A DNA stretch of 64,000 bases from Raphanus sativus. Taxonomy: Eukaryota > Streptophyta > Magnoliopsida > Brassicales > Brassicaceae. The translations under genes and the position numbers were made by a program. The stretch covers positions 6,572,001 through 6,636,000 of the forward strand of contig NC_079515.1 of the NCBI RefSeq assembly GCF_000801105.2. Reading direction: 5' to 3'. Positions 34,947 to 46,969 of the stretch are shown here, piece by piece; position 1 is the stretch's first letter; every line of letters begins with the position of its first letter. Under the pieces are notes generated by a model. It was given only the letters and a program-made list of their open reading frames with translations. It did no database searches and was not told the DNA's origin.

Positions 34947-35662
34947 TAGGGGTGGGCATATCTGTTTAATTTCGGGTTCGGTTTGGTTTGATTAACTTGG
35001 GTTTTATAAAACTCTACCCAACTAAAACCGAAGTAGTTTTAGTTTGGATTCAGTTTGAGTTTACTTTGGTTCGGTTTAGTTCGGTTTGATTTAAATTTAA
35101 TTCGGTTTAGTTTTAATTTAGTCCGATTTACTTTATTATTGTTTAGTGTGGTTCAGTATAATTTGGGTATGCGAACTATAAAAGCTAGAGTGAGAATATA
35201 AATGTTGTTAGCTAAAAAAGTTCATTACTAATATTAAAAAACAATGTATCCAAAAATTAAAAATAGCAAATAATAACTTTGTTACATAATTTTACATTTA
35301 TACAATGAATATTGGAAAAAAACGAAACGAGGCGACTACAATTTAAATGCTTATAATTTTTAGATTTTGTTTTGAATACAATCTTTAGGTATTATGATTA
35401 GAGAATAATACTATTATTTGAATCATATTTGGATTTTTTAAAAAATACACGGAAGTTAAAAAAATTAGAAAACAAAAGTTTAACTATAATTTACACTATA
35501 TATATTGGATTATCGGTTTGGTCGGTTTGGTTCGGTTTAAACCCAAACTAAACCATCCAAATTGAGTAAAACATGAACTAATTGGTTGTATAACCCACGG
35601 TTTGGTTTGAATCGGTTTAAATTTTGGTTGGGTCGGTTCGATTCGGTTTTTCTCCATCCCTA
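34947..35662. mobile_element. hAT-like element made of 'ggttcggttt' repeats
   Basis: The left end TAGGGGTGGGCATA and the right end, which on the other strand reads TAGGGATGGAGAAA, are the CAGGGGTGGGC-type ends of hAT MITEs. Flanks CTTTTTCG (34939-34946) and CTTTCTCA (35663-35670) match at six of eight positions, consistent with an old 8-bp target duplication. Blocks of 'ggttcggttt' sit near both ends, and no protein is encoded. Confidence 0.6.
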
Positions 35663-35670
35663 CTTTCTCA

Positions 35671-36665
35671 TACTAATCTTCTCCTTTGACTTTCAGAAAA
35701 AATATTGTCTAAACTAATACATTTAATGTATATCTTTCACCTCTTTCCAAATATCTGTTTTATATAATAACAACGTTTAGCGTTAAGGTTACAAAGTTCG
35801 CAGTTACCTGTCTAATTCTATGTGGTACGTAATTGAATAAGATGATATTCGCCAATCATGAGATACTTTGATTAATTTTTAATTAATTTTGTAATAATTA
35901 TGGGCAACAGATCAACCATCCACGGTATTTTCTTATTACTATTCTAAGAACATACTAAATTTTTGACCCGCCCTTAAAAAGGTGGATATATTTTTTATTT
36001 TAAATTTATTTAAAAAATTTAATTTTTATATTTAAGTATAGTTCAAAAGTCTATCTAAATTATATATGCTAAATACTGTCAGTTAGTTATTAAATAATAT
36101 GAATTGTAAATAATTAGACCAAATATCAATTAGACATAATTCTGTTTTAATAGAATAAATACGTTTATAAGTTTACAATATAGTAATTGAATGGTATCTT
36201 GATATACTATAGTAAATTTGAGCTTATGTCAAAACACTACTCGAACACACTTACAACAGTTAATTAAAAAGTCCTATAGAGATTACAAGAAATGCATGGT
36301 AATATACCAAGACACTATTCGAATACAATATAAAAAAATATTTATTTACAATGAATGCAAATGCATGCTCTTAAAGTTTATTCACAGATACAAAAAAAAA
36401 CAAAGCATGTCTTTTTCTTCTTTTTGGTAAAACATGTCTTTTTCTTTTAAAAAGAAAAAAAAACATATTGAGGAATGCACCCATTTGTCATCAAAATAGG
36501 CTGGTAATAACGAATACACAACTTATTTTTACTTTTGTAGCATTGTACAGAATTCATGTCCCTTACGTTGCAGGTTCCCATAATTTCTATAAATATTCTC
36601 TTATCTTTTATACTTTCTCTTTTTTGATGTAATGTGAAATTAATAATCTATATTCTCTCTTCCCC
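35671..36665. other. Upstream region of AHP4
   Basis: AT-rich intergenic DNA. Includes a purine-rich patch near 36395-36460 with repeated 'catgtctttttctt' phrases. No gene seen. Confidence 0.45.
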
Positions 36666-36675
36666 TATATATATA
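36666..36675 (+). promoter_or_regulatory. TATA box of AHP4
   Basis: TATATATATA following 'ctctcttcccc', 107 bases upstream of the ATG. A sensible core promoter position; not otherwise tested. Confidence 0.45.
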
Positions 36676-36781
36676 CTCACATTTCCACCATTTCAGTATT
36701 GCATTGCCACTCAAATTTCCTAACAAAAGAAACAAATTAAAGTTTAATATTTTCTCAAGTAGTTCACCCCCACCCAAAAAA

Positions 36782-38687
36782 ATGCAGAGGCAAGTGGCAC
36801 TCATTAAGAAATCCCTCTTTGATCAGGTTGTTAAAGTTTATTGCTTAGTACGTGTTTGTGTTCATATTTGTACTAATTATCAAAATTTTAAAAATAAATG
36901 AAAATATATACGCATCTCCAACTAATCAGATTTTTTATTATTCAAAAAAAAAATCAATTGAAATCTAAAATGGCAAATGCATGCAGGGATATCTCGACGA
37001 ACAGTTCATGGAGTTAGAAGAGCTCCAAGATGATGCAAACCCTAATTTTGTTGAAGAAGTTGCCACATTATATTTCAAAGATTCAATTAGATTAATCAAT
37101 AGCATTGACCAAGCTCTGTAAGTACCTTTATCTTTTTCATATCGATGTTACTAATTGTCCACAAGATTTGAAGTTCTCTAATACACGAGAATTACAATGC
37201 AGGGAAAGAGGATCATTTGATTTCAATCGGCTGGATAACTACATGCATCAGTTTAAGGGCAGTAGCACTAGGTAAATATTCCCCTTAATTTTGATATACT
37301 TATTATAGAAATGAGGTATTGAGTGCTTTAAATGGAATCCTAATATAAGTAAAACTAGATCTTGACCCGTGCGACCGCACGGGTATTAATTTTCTGTTTT
37401 AGTTTTTATTTATTTATACTAAATGATGTATTTATAATACTTGATCGTTTTACATTGACTACGTTAGGGATGTGTATTTGGATACCCACTGATTCGGTTA
37501 AAATCTATTTAGGTTTGAGATTTCCGAGTTTAAAGATTTCAACAACATTCAAATACTTATAAATTTTGGTTTCGGTTTGATTCGGGTATTTATGGATTCG
37601 GTACGGATACGGATAACCCGTTTGAATTATTTTAAAATTTTCAAAATTCATATATACTTTAAATTTCTCAAAACATATAAATTTGAATAATGTAAGCCAA
37701 AATACCTAAACTAAAAATTAAAAAACAGGTTGAACTTCAATATTTGGATAGAGAATAAATATATATTTTAATATTTTCGGTGTTTGATTATTGTTTATCT
37801 ACTTTATATGTTTATTTTGACTATTTTTTATATTCTCAGATAGTTAAGACAACTTTAAGTTGACAAAAAAGACAACTTAAAAATATCATTAATTGTTAAA
37901 GAATAAAAACCAAAATACATTAATCTAACTAAAAAAAACAAACATTAAAATAGGAAAGAAAAAAACACATTAATCTAACTAAAAAGACAAGCATTAAAAT
38001 AGGAAAGAAAAAGAAACACATTAATATAACTGAAAAGACAAGCATTAAAATAGGAAATTCAATTTAATTCTCAGTGGCATGCAATTGTAAATAACACTGA
38101 AAACTAAGAGATATTCTATATGGATAGTTCTGTTTTAATAAGATACAAGAGTTTAACATTAGCACACTGAAAGTTACTTCCATTCTCATTTATGATTAAA
38201 TGGAAAAGTCACTATACGTTTATTTTGAATTATAAGTTTCAGAACTACTAAATAATAAAGACTTCTGATAGAAACGGAATTAACAGCCACATAATGTTCT
38301 TTTTTTTTTGAAACACAAACAGCCACATAATGTTCATTTTTCTCCTTTTGTAGCATTGGTGCGAGTAAGGTGAAAACTGAATGCACTATGTTTAGGGAAT
38401 ACTGCAGAGTTGGAAACGCCGAAGGGTATCATTCCATTAACACCTGTCTACTAAGCTTCTATACATAAATATAAACTCACGGGGTCAAAGTGAAAACAAG
38501 TAAAACATACGGCGCTAAAATTGCAGTAACCCATAACCTATAAAACCTTGAACGTTTCTGTACTTAATCTTCTCACTTATTCCATACCTGCGACGAGTGC
38601 AGATGCTTGAGGATTTTCCAGCAAGTGAAAAAAGAGCACGCAACGTTGAGAAAGAAGCTTGAACATTATTTCCAGGCAAGCCAATGA
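36782..38687 (+). CDS. AHP4: Histidine-containing phosphotransfer protein 4
   Basis: Five exons (36782-36826, 36987-37117, 37203-37271, 38354-38425, 38603-38687) join in phase to 133 residues. The start MQRQVALIKKSLFDQ and the all-helical body match Arabidopsis AHP4 as I recall it (At3g16360). The HPt motif MHQFKGSSTSIGA is intact, with the phospho-accepting His at about residue 74. It is spread over exons 3 and 4, so correct splicing of the enlarged intron 3 is needed. AHPs relay phosphate from cytokinin receptor kinases to response regulators in cytosol and nucleus; AHP4 is reported as a weaker or opposing family member. Intron 3 holds a Helitron end (37355) and a short tandem array. Confidence 0.93.
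37355..38060 (-). mobile_element. Helitron-like insertion in AHP4 intron 3 (right limit uncertain)
   Basis: On the minus strand the sequence ends in a GC-rich hairpin, CCCGTGCG-gt-CGCACGGG, followed after seven bases by CTAG and then T. This is the standard Helitron 3' end, at 37355. The body has 'ggatacccac' and 'ggataacccgtttg' blocks related to those at 48.8 and 50.2 kb. The 5' TC end is not clear; the right limit given is where repeat-like sequence stops. Confidence 0.6.
37916..38058 (+). repeat. Three-copy tandem repeat in AHP4 intron 3
   Basis: Three copies of a roughly 50-base unit, 'acattaatctaactaaaaag' followed by 'acaagcattaaaataggaaa', ending where the Helitron-like sequence fades out. 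Confidence 0.8.
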
Positions 38688-40546
38688 TCAATTAAGCCTA
38701 ACAGAATCACAACTTATGTGATGATCTTTTATTATTTACTTTTTAATCATAGTAAGTGTTTAATTATTTACTGAGGTTAAAATTTATAATGAACAGTTGG
38801 CAAGACAGGCGGGGCCTAAGGAGACAGCACGTAGGTCCAAGTAAGAGAGAGAGAGACATTTGAGGAATCGTCAGCGAATTTTGTAGTACAAATTATTACT
38901 ATATATAATAAAAACAGTTCCTCAATGTACGTATTAAAGAAGATCTTGGATTTTAATATTATGCATGCTAATAAACGGTCCAAACCTCTAAGTATTTTCC
39001 TTATATGGCCAATATTCTCCTTAGAGATCATATATTCAAAATTACCCTTATTCGTAGCATTTTGTCTCCCACTAACAACGGTATACAACAAAACAAACAT
39101 GCATCTAAATTCGCCTTTTACCATGATACATTAATTTATTTCATTATGTTAGATGCACTTCAAAAGTATAGTCTCTACTGCTACTGATAATATAAAAACT
39201 GGTCTAAAAGATACACATATACATGGCTTAGATAGTTGGATGAAAACTAGATAGATGTAAAACTATAATTCACTAATCTCCCACACGAATCTAATGAGAT
39301 AACATTTTTCCAATCAAGTAACCTTAGTTTTACATATCCTATTTTTTTCATACGATGGGAATCGGGATAAGTTAACTAGGTCTTATGCATGGGGAAAAAA
39401 CATTGCAAAAGTCCCATGCAGAGAAATAAATTAAACTTTTCTTTAAATGGTTCAACATTTTTTTTCCTTTTTGTTTTAAAAACAACAACTTCCAGCTATT
39501 GATTTTTTATTTGTATACCCACACAAACTCATATACTTACTTTTTGGCCAGTGCATTGGTATGGATGTTTTATGATATTTGATCATATCACCCCTAATTT
39601 GTATATATATCCAATGAAACATATATATGTGAATAATTTATATTGTTTTTTCTTATTGTGTGAACTTGTTTTTATTGATCATTGATATTACTGTGTCCGC
39701 TTGTTTTTGTTTTTATTGATCAATGATATTCTATTGATTTCTTACATAATTACCACGTTTCCGTTTGTTGATTTACCAATAAGTTTTTTTTTTTACTTGT
39801 TCCGCCATTTAAAATGAGTCTGATCAAATGTGGAAAGAGTCAGAAAAATACAGCAATTTTTTTTTATGAAAAAATACAGCAATTTTATGTATCTGGTATC
39901 ACATAATGATAAGTATTGATTTTCATTTTCTTAGTCAAAAAAGCATTGTTAAACTGCAGAGAAATATCTCAAGTTCTTCAGCGTATAGTAGACACTAGAT
40001 ACATAGTAACGCTGACTTTTAGAAGCAGAGAGCAATAAAAGTTTCTCTGCCTGAAAAAATGAAAAATAAATACAGAACAGGCTAGCTAGTGTTGGGTAGA
40101 TCTTTTACATAACTAGATGTTGGTCTTGATATTTATTGATTAGTAAACTATTTTAATATCTAAAGCGACGTCGAACCACTCTCATTTATTAGCCCTAGCT
40201 ATATCTCACTCACTACCACAACCTCCATCTTCCCTCACTTTAAAGTTTAAACACAAACCAGAGATCATATTTATGTCATCCATGTGCACCTTTGTTTAAC
40301 TTAAAAGGTAAATCAATTTAATAAAATTACCTATAAAATAATTAAAAAGAAGAACAGGCTGGTTCAATTGTTTCCACAAATAAAAATGGTTGGAAAACCA
40401 TTGAATAAGAGAGAGATATAGAGAGTTGACACTACATTGAAGTACATTAAACTCCCTAACCTCTTTGTCTTCGTGTAACCTTCTTTTCTCTATGTATATA
40501 TATATATGTATCAAACTACACCATTCACACATACCAAAGCAAAAAC
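38688..40546. other. Intergenic between AHP4 and the GDSL gene
   Basis: No additional gene recognised. Near 39650-39730 the phrase 'gtttttattgatcattgatatt' occurs twice. A TATA-rich stretch (40491-40510) lies only about 40 bases before the GDSL ATG, so it is not a certain core promoter. Confidence 0.5.
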
Positions 40547-41962
40547 ATGGATCACCGCATGAAGTCGTGTTTACTTCTTCTCTTGATCTCTTTTCAGATT
40601 TCATTTGCTCAAGATGCTCCAACGACTCTTTTTCCTGCAATCATGACATTTGGTGACTCTGTGGTCGATGTCGGAAACAACAACTATCTTCCTACCCTTT
40701 TCAGAGCCGACTACCCTCCTTATGGCCGTGATTTTGCTGGCCACAAACCCACAGGCCGCTTCTGCAACGGCAAATTAGCCACTGATATTACCGGTAAAAA
40801 GCTGTTACTTGTAGCTCAAGTTATCTTTTGAAGTTGCTTCAGACTGAAGTGTGTGTGTGTGTTTCTCTGTTACAGCTGAGACACTAGGGTTCACTAAATA
40901 CCCACCAGCTTATCTAAGCCCCGAAGCCACAGGCAAGAACCTTCTCATTGGTGCTAATTTCGCTTCTGCAGCTTCAGGTTACGATGACAAAGCCGCTCTT
41001 CTCAATGTCAGTGACTGTTCTTTCTCATATTATGTTACATGTCTTTTTTGTTTGTTTTATCTTCTGATTTTTCTGTTTTCCTTTTTTGTTATGGCAGCAT
41101 GCGATTCCATTGTATCAGCAAGTTGAGTACTTCAAGGAGTACAAGAGCAAGCTCATAAAAGTTGCAGGAAGCAAACAATCTGATACGATCATTAAGGGAG
41201 CACTCTATCTCTTAAGTGCAGGAAGCAGTGACTTTGTTCAAAATTATTATGTGAATCCTCTTCTTAACAAAGTCTACACTCCTGATCAGTACGGCTCTAT
41301 GCTTCTTGATAACTTCTCTACATTTATCAAGGTAACATTATACCCCTTTTTGTTTTGTTTTCTCTGTTTTCAATTGCAAAGAATGGATTGTGAATCTTTG
41401 GGTGGATGCAGCAAGTGTATGCGGTTGGGGCAAGGAAGATCGGTGTGACTTCTCTGCCACCAACGGGATGTCTTCCAGCTGCAAGAACCCTATTCGGATT
41501 CCATGAAAAAGGTTGTGTTTCAAGACTCAATACAGATGCTCAGCAATTCAACAAGAAGCTTAACGCAGCTGCTTCAAAGCTCCAAAAGCAATACTCTGGT
41601 CTAAAGATTGTTGTCTTTGACATCTTCACCCCACTCTATGATCTTGTTCAGTCCCCTGCTAAATCTGGTACGTCACAATAAATGGACTGACATATAACTT
41701 TCTCCTTCCTGATTTGCTTTATAATCCATGTTGACACACATTCATCTTTATTATTATTTGAACAGGATTCACGGAAGCAACAAAAGGATGTTGTGGAACA
41801 GGAACGGTCGAGACAACTTCGCTCTTGTGCAATCCGAAATCGTACGGGACATGCTCCAATGCCACTCAGTATGTTTTCTGGGACAGTGTTCATCCCTCCG
41901 AAGCTGCCAATGAGATTCTCGCCACTTCTTTGATTGGACAGGGCTTCACTCTCATCGGTTGA
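40547..41962 (+). CDS. Secreted GDSL esterase/lipase, At3g16370-like (APG type)
   Basis: Five exons (40547-40793, 40876-41006, 41098-41331, 41412-41667, 41766-41962) join in phase to 354 residues, the usual family length. The N terminus has a signal peptide: MDHRMKS, a Leu-rich core, then FA just before QDAPTT. Block I is TFGDSVVDVGNN with the catalytic Ser (about residue 36). Block II Gly lies in GANFASAASGYDD, block III Asn-type residues in SAGSSDFVQNYY, and block V is VFWDSVHPSEAAN with the Asp/His pair. All SGNH residues are present. Likely an extracellular ester hydrolase; the substrate is not known from sequence. It converges with the PAB6-like gene 336 bases downstream. Confidence 0.94.
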
Positions 41963-42298
41963 TCTCCAAGTCTTATTAAATTCTCTTCTGTAATCGCTGT
42001 CAAAGCTTGAGAGAGTCTTACACTGTTATTTCCCTTTTGAATTTATGTATCAAAAACCACCACTATTTACTATAAACGAACTGATGATTTCTTACTGCAC
42101 GAAAACCAAAAGTTGAGAAACAACCAACCCCTCATACCAGAAAACTAGTCTATATACAACCCAACCCTTCTTGTACTTGTTCGTTTGTACAAATACCAAA
42201 AGTGACTAAAAGATCAAAGAACGGTTAAAATGAACATGGTAGAATATTCCTAAGCAGTGAGAAAAGATCAAAGCCACAGCAGGAGGAGGGAGACAAAG
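41963..42298. other. Shared 3' flank of the convergent GDSL and PAB6-like genes
   Basis: 336 bases that must hold both 3' UTRs. No further coding sequence or repeat. Confidence 0.6.
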
Positions 42299-44607
42299 TT
42301 AAGCAACTTTAAGTGGTGCTAAGCTCTCTGAAGCAGCATTCCTATTTGGTGTCAACATTGCCATCAAATGCGATGATACTTCTTTACGTTTTTCAGCAGA
42401 TGTCTTCGCTTTGGTAGAGCAAGTCCCTGCCTCTACAGTTTTGTCACCCTGCCCCTTAAAGACCAGTTTCTGTTTCGCACCACTCTTGGCTAAGGTGTTG
42501 TAACCCTGCAGAACACATATCAACTTTCATCTCAGCAAATATTTTATTTTGAACTATTTCAACATAATAAAATCAGAGAGATAAAGAAAGATTCAGCAGA
42601 GAACATTTGTTATCGATGAAGATGAGTAAAGAAAAATCATACCGGGCGTTTGTAGACTAGTTGAACTGTTCTTTTCTCCTTTAGATGAGCTTGACCAGCG
42701 GGAACCTGAATTTATAAAAAGGCAAGTCCTGAATGATCGATCATAATGCCAAAGACTGGGTTTGTCAGCTGCAGATATATATACTTACGTAGGCAGTCAT
42801 GTTTCGGTGACTCATCATCTGTGGTAACTGAGTGGCCATAGGGTAATAGTATGCTCCAATATGGAATGGCTGCGGCAAATAACCATATGGGCTGCTCATA
42901 GACGGTGGGACTGGCTGAGCTTGTGAAGGGACAGGAAGAGCTTGAGTGTAATTGCGTGGCTGCACTCCATAATATTGCGGTGGGACTGGCTGAACTGGTG
43001 CAGGTACAGGAGGAGCTTGCATGTGAGCTCGTACTCGATGATATTGCTGCATCCTCTTGAACCGATCCTCCTTGCGTTCAGCAACTCGAACAACAAGTGA
43101 CTTTCCATCAACTAAAAAACCTGGAAAGCAGTAGTAGGAATCCAGATCTAATCAGTGTATATCACAGCCTTGGTTTATAGGAAATATAAGATAAGTATTA
43201 CCGTGGAGCTCTCTTTTAGCATGTTTGGACTCGTCAAGGGTAGAGAAACCCACAAAGCCGAATCCTTTACTTTTGCCATTTTCATCACGAACCACTTTTG
43301 CTGAGACTATCTTCCCAAATCTTCCAAATATGTCTCGCAGCCTTGTTTCGTCCATTGATCCATTCAAGTTCTTCACGTACAGCTTAGGCCACCCAACATT
43401 AAACTTGGCAACAAAGTTGCCTTTATGCTCTTGTTTCAGCATCTCCAACCTTTCAGCTTTTCTCAGAGCCCTTCCAACAAACAGCTTCTTCGGACCTAAT
43501 CACCACCAAAGCAATGTTACAAAATCAGAAACTTTAATCTAAGTACTCTGTGCACAAGCCAAAGAAGTTGAGTTTTAACCAAGTAAACGTCCGTTGAGAG
43601 TTTCCACAGCCTTCTTTGCATTCTCTGGATGACAGAAGTTGACAAACCCGAAACCTCTTGATCTTCCCACACCATCCCTCATAACCACAACACTAGAGAC
43701 TGTCCCACATTGAGAAAACATCGTATGGAGATAATCCTCTGTAACACTTTCCACCAAATTCTTCACATAAACGTTTGTGAACTCTTGATTCACCCCAGAC
43801 ATAGCTGCTCTTTCACCTTTCTTAATAAACTTCGCTACAAACCTGAGAAAGAAACTCACCACAAATCAAAAACATCCATCATCAAACCTTCAGGAAATGA
43901 GCACAGTTTTTAATTTAACTTACAGTTTCTTGCCATCAACCATAGAGCCGTGGGATGCAAGACGAGCAGCAACAGCGGATTGCTCTGTATCGAACTGAAC
44001 AAAACCGAAGCCTTTACTCTGGCCATTCTCCTCGGCGACTTTGCAAGAAAGTATGACTCCAAAGGGACTAAACATCCGCTCCAAGCAACTGCTGGTGATG
44101 GAGCTGTCGAGATTCTTAACGAAGAGGTTCCCCAATCCGCTACGACGACGGTACGCAACGTCTTTCTGAGACCACATTATCCGCATCGTCTTCCCTTTCA
44201 AATCAGTGTGGTTCAAGCATGCCATAGCGTTCGATGCTTGTCCACGATTAAAAAGAACTTAATCAAAAAGTGATTCATCATCATCAATCGCAAGAAAACC
44301 TAAACTAGAATCCGAAATTAGAAACCCTAACTTGAAGCGAAGGAACGAAACGGATTGAGTTTGTTTGTTTTTTTATACCGGTGATGGTTGAATCGAAGTT
44401 GACGTAAGCGTAACGGAGTGATTTTCCGGTGACGGAGTTGCGGCAGAGATGGACGGAGACGACGGGGACAGTCAAGGAGAATTTGGCGGTGAGATCGGCC
44501 TCCGTGACGTCGGGGCTAAGATCGCCGACGTAAAGCGAGGCGAGAGTCGAGGACTGTTGGACGTTTACTTGCGGTTGCATTTCCGGTTTCGCGATCGCCG
44601 CCGCCAT
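42299..44607 (-). CDS. PAB6: Poly(A)-binding protein with four RRMs, PAB6-like
   Basis: Seven minus-strand exons (44607-44379, 44236-43924, 43842-43580, 43495-43202, 43120-42789, 42705-42643, 42505-42299) join in phase to 566 residues. Four RRMs are seen by their RNP2/RNP1 pairs: [15 protein letters not shown] (from about 24), [15 protein letters not shown] (113), [15 protein letters not shown] (204) and [15 protein letters not shown] (306). A Pro/Gln/Tyr-rich linker follows, with an internal near-duplication around PVPxxxQPVPP. The C-terminal MLLE/PABC domain is poorly conserved: only [16 protein letters not shown] is suggestive, and no KITGMLLE core is seen. The position after the At3g16370-like gene and the strand agree with Arabidopsis PAB6. 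Cytoplasmic binding to poly(A) is inferred. Confidence 0.88.
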
Positions 44608-44664
44608 GGTTGCTCGTGAGGAAGAGGGAGAAGACGAGAGAGAAGCAGAGAGGTCTTTCGTCGT

Positions 44665-44710
44665 TATGTGTGTGTGTGTGTGTATACACATGTGTGTATA
44701 TATATATCGT
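44665..44710 (-). repeat. GT/TA microsatellite over the PAB6-like promoter
   Basis: A (GT)n run followed by TATACACATGTGTG and TATATATATA, about 60-100 bases upstream of the PAB6-like ATG. On the minus strand the TATA run sits where a TATA box is expected, so repeat-length changes could alter the core promoter. Confidence 0.5.
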
Positions 44711-44971
44711 TCCGTTATAACCGTAATGATAGCGAGTGATGAGCAGCACACTGGGAGTCGCAGAGTCGGCGGTACGATTTCTGTACGGAGAGTACACGCG
44801 CTGCGAGTGTGACTCCGACTATACTCGCGCGTAATATATGATGACAAAAAAATATTTAAATTTTTAAAAAGCAAAAGATGTATATCTGGTGCTGGGCCAG
44901 CTGGGGATAAGAGAATTTGGTCTATGTATTGTGAAAGAACGGCCCTTACAAACTGATTTTGGGCTTATTGG
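44711..44971. other. Upstream flank of the PAB6-like gene
   Basis: Short GC-richer 5' flank passing into AT-rich DNA. No other gene. Confidence 0.4.
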
Positions 44972-45262
44972 TTTTCAGCTTTCTATTTTGGGTATGTTAC
45001 TATGTAGTTTCCTAAAAGGCTCATAATATATAATACTTGCACATGTATTATACTGTTATGTTGCTTATAGATCGTGCGTATTATGGAATAAAAGTTTACT
45101 ACTATAGGGGCTGTTTTCAGCTTTCTATTTTGGGTTGTTTTCAGCTTTCTATTTTGGGTATGTTACTATGTAGTTTCCTAAAAGGCTCATAATACAGTAC
45201 TTGCACATGTATTTTACTATTATGTTGCATATAGATAATGTGTATTATGGAATAAAAGTTTA
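44972..45262 (+). repeat. Direct duplication of about 130 bases
   Basis: 44972-45105 and 45138-45262 are near-identical, from 'ttttcagctttctatttt' to 'aataaaagttta'. A third partial copy of the first 22 bases lies between them (45114-45135). The copies differ by a few small changes. Non-coding. Confidence 0.85.
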
Positions 45263-45269
45263 CAACTAC

Positions 45270-46960
45270 TACTAGCGACCGTTCATTTCACCATCTGTCA
45301 TCTTCATCTTAGATGATTCATTTTATATGATCTATACAGATGATTCATTCAAATTTTATGCGATTATTTGTTTGTCGATAGGTCCATGGTAACTATACAC
45401 GTAGTGTCTGACGAATTTCCGAACATGGATTAATATATTATTATATTGAGAATATAAATTGAAATTGCTACTTTATTAAAACTGAAAACTGCATAAATAT
45501 ATTATAGCAATAAAGAAAAGATTGCATTCAACTCATAACCTAAAAATAGAATTTGATCATGTTAATAAACTAAAGCGCATTTTCCACGAGATTATTTATC
45601 TGTTCATACCCCTTGGCAATGATCCTAGTATAATTAGTTAGGAAGTTATGAGTTGGCTTATCATCTATTTTCGTTATTCATGTGTATTAGGTGTACTTAA
45701 AATATATTATGATCAACTATTTGCGGCACTATTTAGCAAAAAGACAAAAAAACTATTTGCTGCACTTCAACCTGTATTATTAATTGAGATCTATTAATAA
45801 TTTAGGAAAACCACGCGTTTGTGGTGGTACATGGGTCCCATAATGATTATAAGGATCTCGGATTCGAATTCATTGTCATCAAATTACTCTGAAACGTGGC
45901 CAGGTGACAAAAATTTCTAATTTATCTTGCGAGCAACCATATTTGATTGATGTTGCTGGTCAGAACCCGGAAACTAGGTTGCATAGAAGTTTTATTAGAC
46001 GTCTGCTTTCTGTTTCGAAACCAGAATCAAAATTAAAATCTTACCAATGCTTTTGGAATCTCGTTTCCAAGACATTTTCAAAATATTTTAGAAGCTTACG
46101 ATTCTATTTTAAAATCATATTTTCAATTTTTAAAACACAATGGTATAAAATCAATAAAATATAAAATTATAGTTTTTAATTTATATAAAATCCAAAATTT
46201 AATAGTAATGAAATAAAAAAAAATAAAATATACAAATGTTAAAACTAACACTATAAATTATATTTATGTATTAAAGTTTTTATTAATGATATAGCATATA
46301 TTCAAATATATTTTGTCAACTATTTATGTGCTAAAAATAATTAATATAATAACCTATTTAAACTTATTTTATGTGTATTTTTACAGTTTTAATATGAAAT
46401 AATTTTAAAATTATTATAATTCAATACATTATTTATTTTAAATTTAGGTCCTATAATTTTTAGTTCTATATTTTATAAAATTTTCTTAGATATATATTTT
46501 ATGGATAAACGCTTCCAACATGTATTCGTTTCCTAATTCTTTTTTTAAAAACTCTCGTTTCTGCATTTCTATACGTTTCCGCTTCTACGTATCCGCTAAC
46601 ATAACCTGAAAATTTGTCGGTAGGTTTTCGCTCCGCCAGATATCTCAGATCAATAATTTTTTTTTCGAAAAACATGGTTTGGAAAAGAATAGTTATTATG
46701 AAAAATTATCAAATATAAAGGAAGAAAATATACAAACAGTGAAGTATATATAAATTATGTTTGAGAAGAAAAAGTCAAAAAATATATGAGTGAATTTATC
46801 ATCTAGAACTTGTGATATGACCTGCAGTCTAATCTAGGATCTAACTCGGGAACCAAAAACCACAATTTCAGATCTTGATTAAAATAACTGAAACAGGAAA
46901 TTATGAATTTGGATATTTTCTAATATTCAATCCTTATAATATTGTAAATTCGTAAGCATT
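45270..46960. other. AT-rich intergenic DNA with one tRNA-like head
   Basis: No gene recognised. At 45821-45871 a 'gtggtggtacatgg' A-box-like piece and GGATTCGAATTC (B-box-like, 45860-45871) suggest a decayed SINE head. The 86-residue frame at 45904-46164 has no recognisable domain. Confidence 0.45.
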
Positions 46961-46969
46961 ATAGAAATA

